The position numbers and the translations under genes were made by a program. From assembly GCF_003596335.1 (NCBI RefSeq), contig NZ_QZCH01000029.1, forward strand, positions 1-54,690: DNA of 54,690 nucleotides, written 5' to 3'. Under the pieces are notes generated by a model. That model did not search any database. It saw nothing but the letters and a program-made list of their open reading frames with translations, and was not told the DNA's origin. Source of the stretch: Motilimonas pumila. Lineage in GTDB: Bacteria; Pseudomonadota; Gammaproteobacteria; Enterobacterales; CBDFNC01. How positions within the stretch are numbered: position 1 is the first letter of the stretch; every line of letters starts with the position of its first letter. Of the stretch, positions 37,067 to 44,613 are shown one piece after another.

Positions 37067-39373
37067 ATGACGGATGCCGCTGATATGAGCTTAGATGGCG
37101 TCGAGCAGTTACCGCTGCGCCAATTCACAGAACAAGCTTATCTCAATTATTCAATGTACGTAATCATGGACCGCGCATTGCCGCACATCGGCGACGGCTT
37201 AAAGCCGGTGCAGCGCCGTATAGTTTACGCCATGAGTGAATTAGGCTTATCCGCTGCAGCCAAATACAAAAAATCGGCTCGAACCGTCGGTGATGTACTC
37301 GGTAAATATCATCCTCACGGTGACAGTGCTTGTTACGAAGCCATGGTATTAATGGCGCAGCCATTTTCCTATCGTTACCCGTTAGTCGACGGCCAAGGAA
37401 ACTGGGGCGCGGCAGACGATCCGAAATCCTTTGCTGCAATGCGTTATACCGAAGCCAAACTGTCTAAGTTTGCTGAAGTGCTATTAGCAGAGCTTGGCTC
37501 TGGCACGTCAGATTGGGCGCCAAACTTTGATGGCACCTTAAGAGAACCTAAGGTACTGCCTGCGCGTTTGCCGCATATTTTACTCAATGGCGTCACCGGC
37601 ATTGCGGTGGGAATGGCCACGGATATTCCGCCTCACAACGTAAAAGAGCTGGCAGCAGCTTGTTGTCATTTATTGGAAAAGCCAAAAAGCGAACTCCATG
37701 ACTTGATGCAGTTTGTAAAAGGGCCTGATTACCCAACTGAAGCTGAAATAATCACCCCTGAAAAAGACATCGAAAAGATTTATCAAACGGGGCGTGGCAG
37801 CATTAAAATGCGTGCAGTTTACAGCTATGAAAATGGCGAAGTGGTCATCTCTGCGCTGCCGCATCAATGTTCGGGAGCAAAAGTGCTAGAGCAAATCGCG
37901 TCGCAAATGCAGGCTAAAAAGCTGCCTATGGTGGCAGATTTACGCGATGAGTCAGACCATGAAAACCCAACCCGATTAGTGATTATTCCTCGTTCAAACC
38001 GAGTGGACGTTGAGCAATTAATGCAACATTTATTTGCTTCTACTGATTTAGAAAAAAACTATCGCGTTAACCTGAATATGCTGGGGTTGGACAACCGCCC
38101 ACAAGTGAAAGGGTTAAAGCAAATTCTCAGTGAGTGGCTGACCTACCGCAGGGAAGTTGTGCGTCGCCGCTTGCAGTACCGATTAGACAAAATACTGGCT
38201 CGCTTGCATATTCTTGATGGCTTGTTGGTAGCTTATCTCAATATAGATGAAGTCATTGAGATCATCCGTAATTATGATGACCCTAAAGCAGAGTTAATTA
38301 GTCGTTTTAACCTCAGTCAAATCCAAGCGGAAGCGATTCTTGAAATTAAGTTGCGTCAACTGGCTAAGCTGGAAGAAATTAAAATCCGCGGCGAACAAGA
38401 TGAGTTAAACAAAGAGCGTGAAAAACTAGAGCTGACACTTGGCTCTGAACGCCGAATGTCGACGTTGTTGAAAAAAGAAATTCAAGCTGACGCAGAGAAG
38501 TACGGTGATGAACGCCGCTCACCCATCATCGAACGCAAAGAAGCCAAAGCCTTATCTGAAAAAGAGCTGATGCCAAGTGAAGCCGTGACCGTAGTATTGT
38601 CAGAAAAAGGCTGGGTACGTTGCGCCAAGGGTCATGATGTTGATGCCCAAGGTTTAAGTTATAAAGCCGGCGACGGGTTTCTGGCCAGTGCTAAAGGCCG
38701 CAGCAATCAGCCTTGTGTCTTTCTAGATAGTGGCGGGCGCTCCTTTGCCCTTGAACCTCACACTTTACCGTCAGCGCGTTCACAAGGAGAGCCGCTAACA
38801 GGGCGCTTCAACCTAACGCCTGGAATGGAGTTTGTGGCTACGATAATGGCGAGCGATGACAGCAACTTCCTGATTTGTTCTGATGCCGGATACGGTTTTA
38901 TCGGACAGTTTGCCGATATGGTGAGCCGTAATAAAAACGGTAAGGCATTATTGAGTCTACCAAAAGGTGGCCAAGTGATGGCGCCACAAACCGTTGCTAA
39001 CTTCGACAATGATAATTGTTTAATTATTACCAATGAAGGACGTATGTTGCTATTTCCTGTCAGCAGTTTACCGAAATTAAGCAAAGGTAAAGGCAATAAG
39101 CTAATAGGCATTGCAGCTGCGCGTGTGGCTGAACGCGAAGAGTTTGTTACCAAGATAGCCTTAGTACCGCAAGGGGCAAACGTTACCTTATTTGCCGGTA
39201 AGCGCAAGTTAACGTTAAAACCGAACGACTTAGAACACTACGCCGGAGAGCGTGGTCGCAGAGGTAATAAACTGCCTCGAGGCTTGCAACGTGTTGATAA
39301 TTTAGAAGTGGAACCTATAATCACCGAGTCTTTGCCTGATGATGCAAATACATCATCACCAAACCCAGAATAA
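37067..39373 (+). CDS. parC: DNA topoisomerase IV subunit A ParC
   Basis: The DNA-cleaving subunit of topoisomerase IV. The catalytic tyrosine is Y127 ([10 protein letters not shown]). The quinolone-resistance region reads [13 protein letters not shown] with Ser87 and Glu91, the susceptible-type residues. The coiled-coil gate and a C-terminal beta-pinwheel (about 500-745) follow. The 768-residue length is slightly longer than E. coli (752), with an Asn/Pro-rich tail. AAAGGAAA precedes the ATG. plsC follows after 9 bp. Confidence 0.97.
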   Translation: MTDAADMSLDGVEQLPLRQFTEQAYLNYSMYVIMDRALPHIGDGLKPVQRRIVYAMSELGLSAAAKYKKSARTVGDVLGKYHPHGDSACYEAMVLMAQPFSYRYPLVDGQGNWGAADDPKSFAAMRYTEAKLSKFAEVLLAELGSGTSDWAPNFDGTLREPKVLPARLPHILLNGVTGIAVGMATDIPPHNVKELAAACCHLLEKPKSELHDLMQFVKGPDYPTEAEIITPEKDIEKIYQTGRGSIKMRAVYSYENGEVVISALPHQCSGAKVLEQIASQMQAKKLPMVADLRDESDHENPTRLVIIPRSNRVDVEQLMQHLFASTDLEKNYRVNLNMLGLDNRPQVKGLKQILSEWLTYRREVVRRRLQYRLDKILARLHILDGLLVAYLNIDEVIEIIRNYDDPKAELISRFNLSQIQAEAILEIKLRQLAKLEEIKIRGEQDELNKEREKLELTLGSERRMSTLLKKEIQADAEKYGDERRSPIIERKEAKALSEKELMPSEAVTVVLSEKGWVRCAKGHDVDAQGLSYKAGDGFLASAKGRSNQPCVFLDSGGRSFALEPHTLPSARSQGEPLTGRFNLTPGMEFVATIMASDDSNFLICSDAGYGFIGQFADMVSRNKNGKALLSLPKGGQVMAPQTVANFDNDNCLIITNEGRMLLFPVSSLPKLSKGKGNKLIGIAAARVAEREEFVTKIALVPQGANVTLFAGKRKLTLKPNDLEHYAGERGRRGNKLPRGLQRVDNLEVEPIITESLPDDANTSSPNPE

Positions 39374-39382
39374 GAGGCCTTT

Positions 39383-40132
39383 ATGCTGTTTGTGTTACGT
39401 GGCATTTTGCTCACGATTTATTTTATTTCAATTTGTGTCATTGGCACGGTGTTTAGTTTGTTTAACCCCCGTAATCCAAAAAACACTTCTCGCTTTGCTC
39501 AGTTATTTGCCAAAGCGGCACCCTTTTTAGGCATTAAGTTGGTGGTGCGTTTACCCCATAATGCCAGCGATCTTGGACCTGCGGTGCATATCGCTAATCA
39601 CCAAAATAACTATGACATGGTGACCTTAACCGCCGCCGTATTACCTGGCGTGGTTTCGATCGGTAAAAAGAGCCTAGCTTGGATCCCCTTCTTCGGCCAG
39701 CTATATTGGCTTACCGGTAATATTTTGATTGACCGTGATAACCGTGGCCGCGCCATTAACACCATAGGTACAGTGGCCGATAAAATTAAGCAGGGGCACT
39801 TGTCAGTAATGATGTTTCCTGAAGGCACTCGCAGCCGAGGTCGCGGTTTTATGAAGTTTAAAACAGGCGCTTTTCACACGGCGATTCAAGCCGGAGTGCC
39901 TATTGTGCCTACCGTGGTTTCTGATACCCATGATCAAGTGAATTGGAATCGACGTGACAATGGCGAAGTGATTGTGGAAATGCTTGAGCCAATAGAAACA
40001 AAAGGTTACACAAAAGCAGACGTACGCGAACTGATGGCTCTATGCCAAGAGCGCATGGAACAGAAGTATATTGAGCTAAGTGAAGAGGCTAAGCGCCATG
40101 GCAATGGTGCAGCCAAGGGGAAAGAGGCATGA
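39383..40132 (+). CDS. plsC: 1-acyl-glycerol-3-phosphate acyltransferase PlsC
   Basis: It converts lysophosphatidic acid to phosphatidic acid at the inner membrane, the step after PlsY. The HX4D motif is HQNNYD (H73, D78), the glycerol-phosphate site is FPEGTRSRG, and a third block PIVPTVVSDTH follows. The N-terminal hydrophobic segment spans about residues 2-26. The 249-residue length is standard. It overlaps rraB by the ATGA arrangement. Confidence 0.95.
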   Translation: MLFVLRGILLTIYFISICVIGTVFSLFNPRNPKNTSRFAQLFAKAAPFLGIKLVVRLPHNASDLGPAVHIANHQNNYDMVTLTAAVLPGVVSIGKKSLAWIPFFGQLYWLTGNILIDRDNRGRAINTIGTVADKIKQGHLSVMMFPEGTRSRGRGFMKFKTGAFHTAIQAGVPIVPTVVSDTHDQVNWNRRDNGEVIVEMLEPIETKGYTKADVRELMALCQERMEQKYIELSEEAKRHGNGAAKGKEA

Positions 40133-40491
40133 GTGATTTTGACGCGTTATTGAAAGAGTTTGAACAAGAAGGCATAGAAACCATTGAAAGCTTGCTGGAA
40201 GACGGCAGTGATCCTGATGGCGAATACATGATAGAGCACCACATTGCTTCAACGGATTTTGATACCTTAGAAAAAGCCGCAATAGCCTGCTTTAAAAAAG
40301 GCTATGAGGTGACAGATCCAGAAGAACTTGAGTTGGAAGACGGTTCAACCGTGTACAGCTTTGACGTAGTGGTAGAAATGGAACTTTCGCCAGAAGCCAT
40401 TCTTGAAGATACAAGCGTACTGTTGCAGTTATGTGAGTCATTTGACATCTCTTATGACGGCTGGGGCACGTATTTTGAAGAAGAAGCTTAA
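40129..40491 (+). CDS. rraB: Ribonuclease E inhibitor RraB
   Basis: A small acidic protein (120 residues) that binds RNase E and alters its mRNA decay activity. It has the family core ELLEDGSDPD-like stretch (SLLEDGSDPDGEYMIEHH), GYEVTDPEELELEDG and the C-terminal SYDGWGTYFEEE. It lacks the longer acidic tail of E. coli RraB. Its start overlaps the plsC stop, so the two are coupled. Confidence 0.94.
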   Translation: MSDFDALLKEFEQEGIETIESLLEDGSDPDGEYMIEHHIASTDFDTLEKAAIACFKKGYEVTDPEELELEDGSTVYSFDVVVEMELSPEAILEDTSVLLQLCESFDISYDGWGTYFEEEA

Positions 40492-40505
40492 AACCTAAGC
40501 TGCTT

Positions 40506-40533
40506 AAAAAGCCAGCAAAAGCTGGCTTTTTTT
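40506..40533 (+). terminator. Intrinsic terminator of parC-plsC-rraB
   Basis: The stem AAGCCAGC / GCTGGCTT with loop AAAA and a T-run lies about 15 bp after the rraB stop. Confidence 0.9.
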
Positions 40534-40565
40534 ATGCTTAATTTTCAAGTAGATAAAACCAATAA

Positions 40566-40578
40566 TGAAAGCCTTTCA
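40566..40578 (+). promoter_or_regulatory. MetR-like operator upstream of glyA
   Basis: TGAA-AGCCT-TTCA fits the MetR consensus TGAA-N5-TTCA. MetR is a known activator of glyA in E. coli. It sits about 60 bp upstream of a -10 candidate TAAAAT (40635-40640), which has a poor -35, as expected for an activator-dependent promoter. Confidence 0.5.
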
Positions 40579-40694
40579 CGGAGGGCATTAATTTTATTCA
40601 ACATTTAGCGCTGGGAAATGTGACCCAGTGCATGTAAAATACTTGCCTTAATTGATACCCCCAGAAGTAATTTGCATTTAGTCAGGAGATACGG

Positions 40695-41948
40695 ATGCTA
40701 AAGCGTGATATGAATATAGCTGATTATGATCCAGAGTTATGGGAATCCATGACCAATGAAGTGGTTCGCCAAGAAGAGCACATCGAGCTCATCGCCTCTG
40801 AAAACTACACAAGCCCACGTGTAATGGAAGCGCAAGGCAGCCAACTGACTAACAAATATGCTGAAGGTTACCCTTACAAGCGTTATTACGGCGGTTGTGA
40901 GTACGTAGACATTGCTGAGCAATTGGCTATTGACCGTGCGAAAGAATTATTTGGTGCGGATTACGCAAACGTACAACCTCACGCTGGCTCACAAGCGAAC
41001 TCGGCGGTTTACCAAGCACTATTGAACCCAGGCGATACTATTTTAGGCATGAGCCTAGCTCACGGTGGTCACCTGACTCACGGCGCATCTGTAAGCTCTT
41101 CAGGTAAAATCTACAACGCTGTTCAGTACGGTATTAACCCAGAAACTGGCAAGCTAGATTACGATGAAATTGAGCGCTTGGCTGTAGAGCATAAACCAAA
41201 AATGGTTGTGGCAGGCTTCTCTGCTTACTCAGGCATTGTTGATTGGCAGCGTTTTCGTGATATCGCGGATAAAGTTGGCGCATACCTTTTCGTAGACATG
41301 GCACACATTGCAGGTCTAGTTGCGGCGGGTCTATACCCGAACCCAGTGCAAATTGCTGACATTACGACGACAACGACTCACAAAACACTTGCGGGCCCAC
41401 GTGGTGGTTTGATCTTAGCGAAAGCCAACGAAGAAATTGAGAAAAAGCTAAACTCAGCGGTATTCCCTGGTGGTCAAGGCGGCCCTCTAATGCACGTTAT
41501 TGCTGCAAAAGCGGTAGCATTCAAAGAAGCGATGGAGCCAGAGTTTAAAGTTTACCAGCAAGGCGTATTAGATAACGCAAAAGCCATGGTAGAAGTATTT
41601 AAAGCGCGTGGCTTTAAAATTGTTTCTGACGGCACCGACAACCACTTATTCTTGGTTGACCTAATTGGTAAAGAGTACACAGGTAAAGACGCTGACGCAG
41701 CCCTAGGCCGTGCGAATATCACTGTAAACAAGAACTCTGTACCAAACGATCCTCGTTCTCCTTTTGTTACTTCAGGTTTACGCGTAGGTACGCCTGCACT
41801 AACACGTCGTGGCGTAAATGCCGAGCAAGCGGCTGCACTAGCAGGTTGGATGTGTGACGTACTTGATAACATCAACGATGACGCTGTTATCGAAGAGGTT
41901 AAAGGCAAAGTGGTTGAGCTGTGTAAAGCGAACCCTGTTTACGCTTAA
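40695..41948 (+). CDS. glyA: Serine hydroxymethyltransferase GlyA
   Basis: A PLP enzyme that interconverts serine and glycine, charging tetrahydrofolate with a one-carbon unit. The PLP lysine is in [14 protein letters not shown] (about residue 230). Substrate-contact blocks [11 protein letters not shown] and [15 protein letters not shown] are intact. The 417-residue length and ends ([12 protein letters not shown] and CKANPVYA) match E. coli. GGAG precedes the ATG. Together with folB, folK and thyA it makes the window rich in one-carbon genes. Confidence 0.98.
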   Translation: MLKRDMNIADYDPELWESMTNEVVRQEEHIELIASENYTSPRVMEAQGSQLTNKYAEGYPYKRYYGGCEYVDIAEQLAIDRAKELFGADYANVQPHAGSQANSAVYQALLNPGDTILGMSLAHGGHLTHGASVSSSGKIYNAVQYGINPETGKLDYDEIERLAVEHKPKMVVAGFSAYSGIVDWQRFRDIADKVGAYLFVDMAHIAGLVAAGLYPNPVQIADITTTTTHKTLAGPRGGLILAKANEEIEKKLNSAVFPGGQGGPLMHVIAAKAVAFKEAMEPEFKVYQQGVLDNAKAMVEVFKARGFKIVSDGTDNHLFLVDLIGKEYTGKDADAALGRANITVNKNSVPNDPRSPFVTSGLRVGTPALTRRGVNAEQAAALAGWMCDVLDNINDDAVIEEVKGKVVELCKANPVYA

Positions 41949-41972
41949 TTAAGTTGTGCGACACGCAATACT

Positions 41973-42000
41973 AAAAAGGCTGCCAATAGGCAGCCTTTTT
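41973..42000 (+). terminator. Intrinsic terminator of glyA
   Basis: The stem AAAGGCTGCC / GGCAGCCTTT with loop AATA is followed by Ts. It is also flanked by As, so it could serve the opposing gene too, although that gene ends 150 bp further on. Confidence 0.88.
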
Positions 42001-42151
42001 GAATTAGGTCGTGTAACAAGCTATCAAGCCTACTCAATACCTTAATAATTATAACCGCTTTGGCATCAGCGACTGAAAGTCTTGAATGGAGTAAGACAAT
42101 AGCTGTGTGAACAATCAATAACCAACATCGGCGATGCGCTACCTGAGAGTG

Positions 42152-42475
42152 TTAGGGGTAAACTCTGAGTACAGAATTGTCAGTACCAAACTCATTTTTT
42201 ACATAAGCATCTGCCTGCCAATCATTATCAAACACTTCTGAACCATCAGGTTGTACCAATTTGAAACGGTACTGAAATTCAGTTTGGCCATCTGTTGCCA
42301 CATCAAGCGCGGTTTTGAATTTACCATTTTTGAACTTTTGTAGTTCAATAGGTAGCCACTCATTGAATTCCCCTACAAGAAATATCTTATCGGCATCTTT
42401 CGCAGCTTCTTTTTCAACTTCAAAAGTTACTTTGACAATAGGCTTAGATTTTAAGAAACGTTTTGTTACAGGCAT
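42152..42475 (-). CDS. Stand-alone glycogen-binding (CBM48/AMPK-beta-like) domain protein
   Basis: A 107-residue protein made almost only of an early-set (isoamylase N-terminal) domain of the CBM48/AMPK-beta type. Evidence is KIFLVGEFNEW near residues 30-40, the FKTALDV and EFQYRFKLVQPDG strands and NDWQADAYVKNEFG near the C-terminus. Such domains bind alpha-glucans when attached to glycogen enzymes. A free-standing one may be a regulator or adaptor, but this is inference. The ATG at 42475 (MPVTKRFLKSKP) has GGAG five bases upstream, so the longer open frame is not used. No glycogen genes are nearby. Confidence 0.82.
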   Translation of the reverse strand: MPVTKRFLKSKPIVKVTFEVEKEAAKDADKIFLVGEFNEWLPIELQKFKNGKFKTALDVATDGQTEFQYRFKLVQPDGSEVFDNDWQADAYVKNEFGTDNSVLRVYP

Positions 42476-42560
42476 GTGTACTCCGGTTAAGTCAGGCAAA
42501 CAAAATTTTATAAAGCAGATTCTGATATTAGTATTTTTTAACACTGCAGTGACTATAATA

Positions 42561-43253
42561 TTAAACTAAAAAGTGTTTTTGCAAAATTTTTGCCGTAAAG
42601 TCCTTTTTTAAATAAAAACCTCGTGGTCGAGTTTGAATTTTTTGTCCATTCAATCCAACTGCGTCTGTGAGCGCTTTGCCATTAGCCGCTTTTGGCCTTA
42701 GTTGTAATACCTCACCGTGGCGAGCTGTGATCGACTCAATCTTACCCAAGGCGATAAGTTCCATTATCTCCTCCCAATCTTGCTGTAGTTGCCCTTGTTC
42801 ATGTCTGTCTGGTTGCCACAGTAGGGGGGAGCCAACGATGCGGTCGGCTAAAGGAATTGACCTACTGCCTTGCACGGGAAGCCATAACACGGTTGTGAGC
42901 TTGTTACGAACGTTCGAGTTTTGCCAACAGATACCGGCAGTATTAACAAGGGGAGCAACACACACAAAGGTGGTTTCCAGTGGCTGCCCAGCATCGTTGA
43001 TGGGGATCGTTTTTAACTCTATGCCTAAATGTGGGAAATCTTGCTCTGGCTTACTGCCTGCACTGGCACCAAGGTGAAGTTCTATCAGTTGACCCACCCA
43101 GCCTTTATCTCGAGTGAGATCTTTAGGCACCGTTATCGCGAGTTGCTGCGCTAATTCACCAAGGCTCAAGCCTGCGATTTGCAGCGCTCGTTGCATCAAT
43201 TGGTCAAGATTGTTCGGTGGTGAGATATTCACAGCAGTTGAGATCCATAACAA
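42561..43253 (-). CDS. mutH: DNA mismatch repair endonuclease MutH
   Basis: It nicks the unmethylated strand at hemimethylated GATC sites in Dam-directed mismatch repair. The catalytic triad D-(x)6-E-x-K is present (D72, E79, K81 in [10 protein letters not shown]). The [20 protein letters not shown] block and [10 protein letters not shown] near the C-terminus are diagnostic. The start is uncertain: TTG at 43253 or GTG at 43232 are both in frame, and no ATG fits. Homology cannot decide. A TATAAT is present on this strand at 43272-43267. The presence of MutH implies Dam methylation. Confidence 0.93.
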   Translation of the reverse strand: MLWISTAVNISPPNNLDQLMQRALQIAGLSLGELAQQLAITVPKDLTRDKGWVGQLIELHLGASAGSKPEQDFPHLGIELKTIPINDAGQPLETTFVCVAPLVNTAGICWQNSNVRNKLTTVLWLPVQGSRSIPLADRIVGSPLLWQPDRHEQGQLQQDWEEIMELIALGKIESITARHGEVLQLRPKAANGKALTDAVGLNGQKIQTRPRGFYLKKDFTAKILQKHFLV

Positions 43254-44017
43254 TGACAGGCTATCTATTATACTGACTAAAGCGAGGCAGTACTAATTGG
43301 TGTTTTTTTGAGCATCTTTTGGGGTTGGTAATTTATTTTCAGTACTTGATTTAAGTTATTGATTTATATTTGTTTAATATTTATTTTCTATCTTGACATT
43401 GGCTTCGCTTTCCGAGAATGATGAAATTAACGACTAATTCTATTCACATGCACAAGTTTATCCACAGAAATCTTGGATAAGTGATCTTTTGCGTTAATAA
43501 CTGCGCCTAATTTTACCTTTAACGTCAATTTTGGCGATGTTTTAAGCAATTGAATCGTCATTGTTTCGGTTTTAGACTGCAATTTTGTGGAAAAAAACGG
43601 ATTGCATAAAAAATGCTCAGCATAGGTTATTCACAGTGTGAATAAAGACTTTATTACTGTTTTTATGTACAGTTTTTTTGTTTTTTTATTACGGGTTGAA
43701 TATTATACTGTTGTTATATATTGTTTTTTTTGTTTTTGGTTATTAGGTAGTAGGCGTACTTTACGTATGATATTAACTTGATGGATCAGTTTGGCACTCA
43801 CTATTCACAAAGTTAACCACAGCTAAAGTGCATAACGTTTAGTTGGAGAATGAAAAAATGCATTTCAAATGTGCATAACTACTGCTTGTTTAAAGAGTTG
43901 TTCATTAATATGTGAGCGATCAAGCGTTTGTTTGGCTTCGAAGAGTCTTGTGATTGCTGCGATCCCTGTTATATGAAAGAATCAGCTTTATTATATTTTA
44001 AGCCTATAGGTGCATAA
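43254..44017. other. 764-bp AT-rich non-coding region between mutH and rppH
   Basis: No gene is supported here, although the region separates divergent mutH and rppH by far more than the other gaps in the window. It is AT-rich with several poly-T stretches and at least four GATC sites (43482, 43782, 43918, 43960 approximately). It contains a cluster of DnaA-box-like motifs (43440-43821), a minus-strand TATAAT next to mutH, and GTGCATA three times (43828, 43871, 44010). Confidence 0.8.
43440..43821. promoter_or_regulatory. Cluster of DnaA-box-like motifs
   Basis: TTATCCACA (43458-43466) is an exact strong DnaA box. TTATTCACA (43627-43635) and its reverse complement TGTGAATAA (43637-43645) fit the consensus TTWTNCACA and form a perfect 19-bp palindrome with one base between. 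Near-matches are CTATTCACA (43440-43448 and 43801-43809), TTTTCCACA on the minus strand (43594-43586), TTAACCACA (43813-43821), and a weaker TTATCCAAG on the minus strand (43480-43472). That is three exact and five degenerate sites in about 380 bp. Confidence 0.6.
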
Positions 44018-44575
44018 GTGATTGATGCCGACGGTTATCGTCCTAATGTGGGCATTATTATCTGTAACCAAAAAGGGCAGGTAATCTGGGCCAAGCGATA
44101 TGGCCAGCACTCTTGGCAATTCCCCCAAGGCGGGGTCAATAATGGTGAGTCTGCAGAACAAGCCATGTACCGAGAGTTATTTGAAGAAGTCGGTTTGCAA
44201 AAAAATGACGTGAAAATTGTTGCTGTGAGCCGCAATTGGTTACGTTATAAGTTACCCAAACGTTTGGTACGTTGGGATTCAAAGCCTGTTTGTATTGGTC
44301 AAAAGCAAAAGTGGTTTTTACTGTCGCTGCAAACAAAAGAGTCTAAAATCAACCTTGGCGCGTGTGGTCACCCTGAGTTTGATGATTGGCGCTGGGTGAG
44401 TTATTGGTATCCCGTTAGGCAAGTTGTGTCGTTTAAACGCGACGTTTATCGCCGAGTCATGAAAGAGTTTGCCCCTTTTGCTTTGCCTCACAAACGTAAA
44501 GAAGACAATGACAATAAACGCAAAGACAAGCGTAATAAGCATAAAGGCAAACGTCGGCGCCGTAACTATCAGTAA
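44018..44575 (+). CDS. rppH: RNA pyrophosphohydrolase RppH
   Basis: A Nudix enzyme that removes pyrophosphate from mRNA 5' ends and triggers decay by RNase E. The Nudix box [20 protein letters not shown] is intact (about residues 38-57), and [12 protein letters not shown] and [13 protein letters not shown] are family blocks. The start is GTG (44018) with AGG seven bases upstream. The 185-residue protein ends in an unusual, strongly basic tail of about 28 residues rich in Lys, Arg, Asn and Asp. It leads the cluster rppH-ptsP-lgt-thyA. Confidence 0.96.
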   Translation: MIDADGYRPNVGIIICNQKGQVIWAKRYGQHSWQFPQGGVNNGESAEQAMYRELFEEVGLQKNDVKIVAVSRNWLRYKLPKRLVRWDSKPVCIGQKQKWFLLSLQTKESKINLGACGHPEFDDWRWVSYWYPVRQVVSFKRDVYRRVMKEFAPFALPHKRKEDNDNKRKDKRNKHKGKRRRRNYQ

Positions 44576-44613
44576 TAAAGGTTGCGAGCCATATAGGTAT
44601 CAAGGAGCAGATA

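Noticed and set aside
43254..44017. Chromosomal replication origin oriC
   Set aside because: DnaA boxes are present, but the expected neighbours (mnmG, mioC, dnaA) are missing and no ordered set of 13-mer repeats is visible; kept only as a DnaA-box cluster.
43254..44017. CsrB-type small RNA
   Set aside because: Too few GGA motifs and no repeated hairpins with GGA loops.
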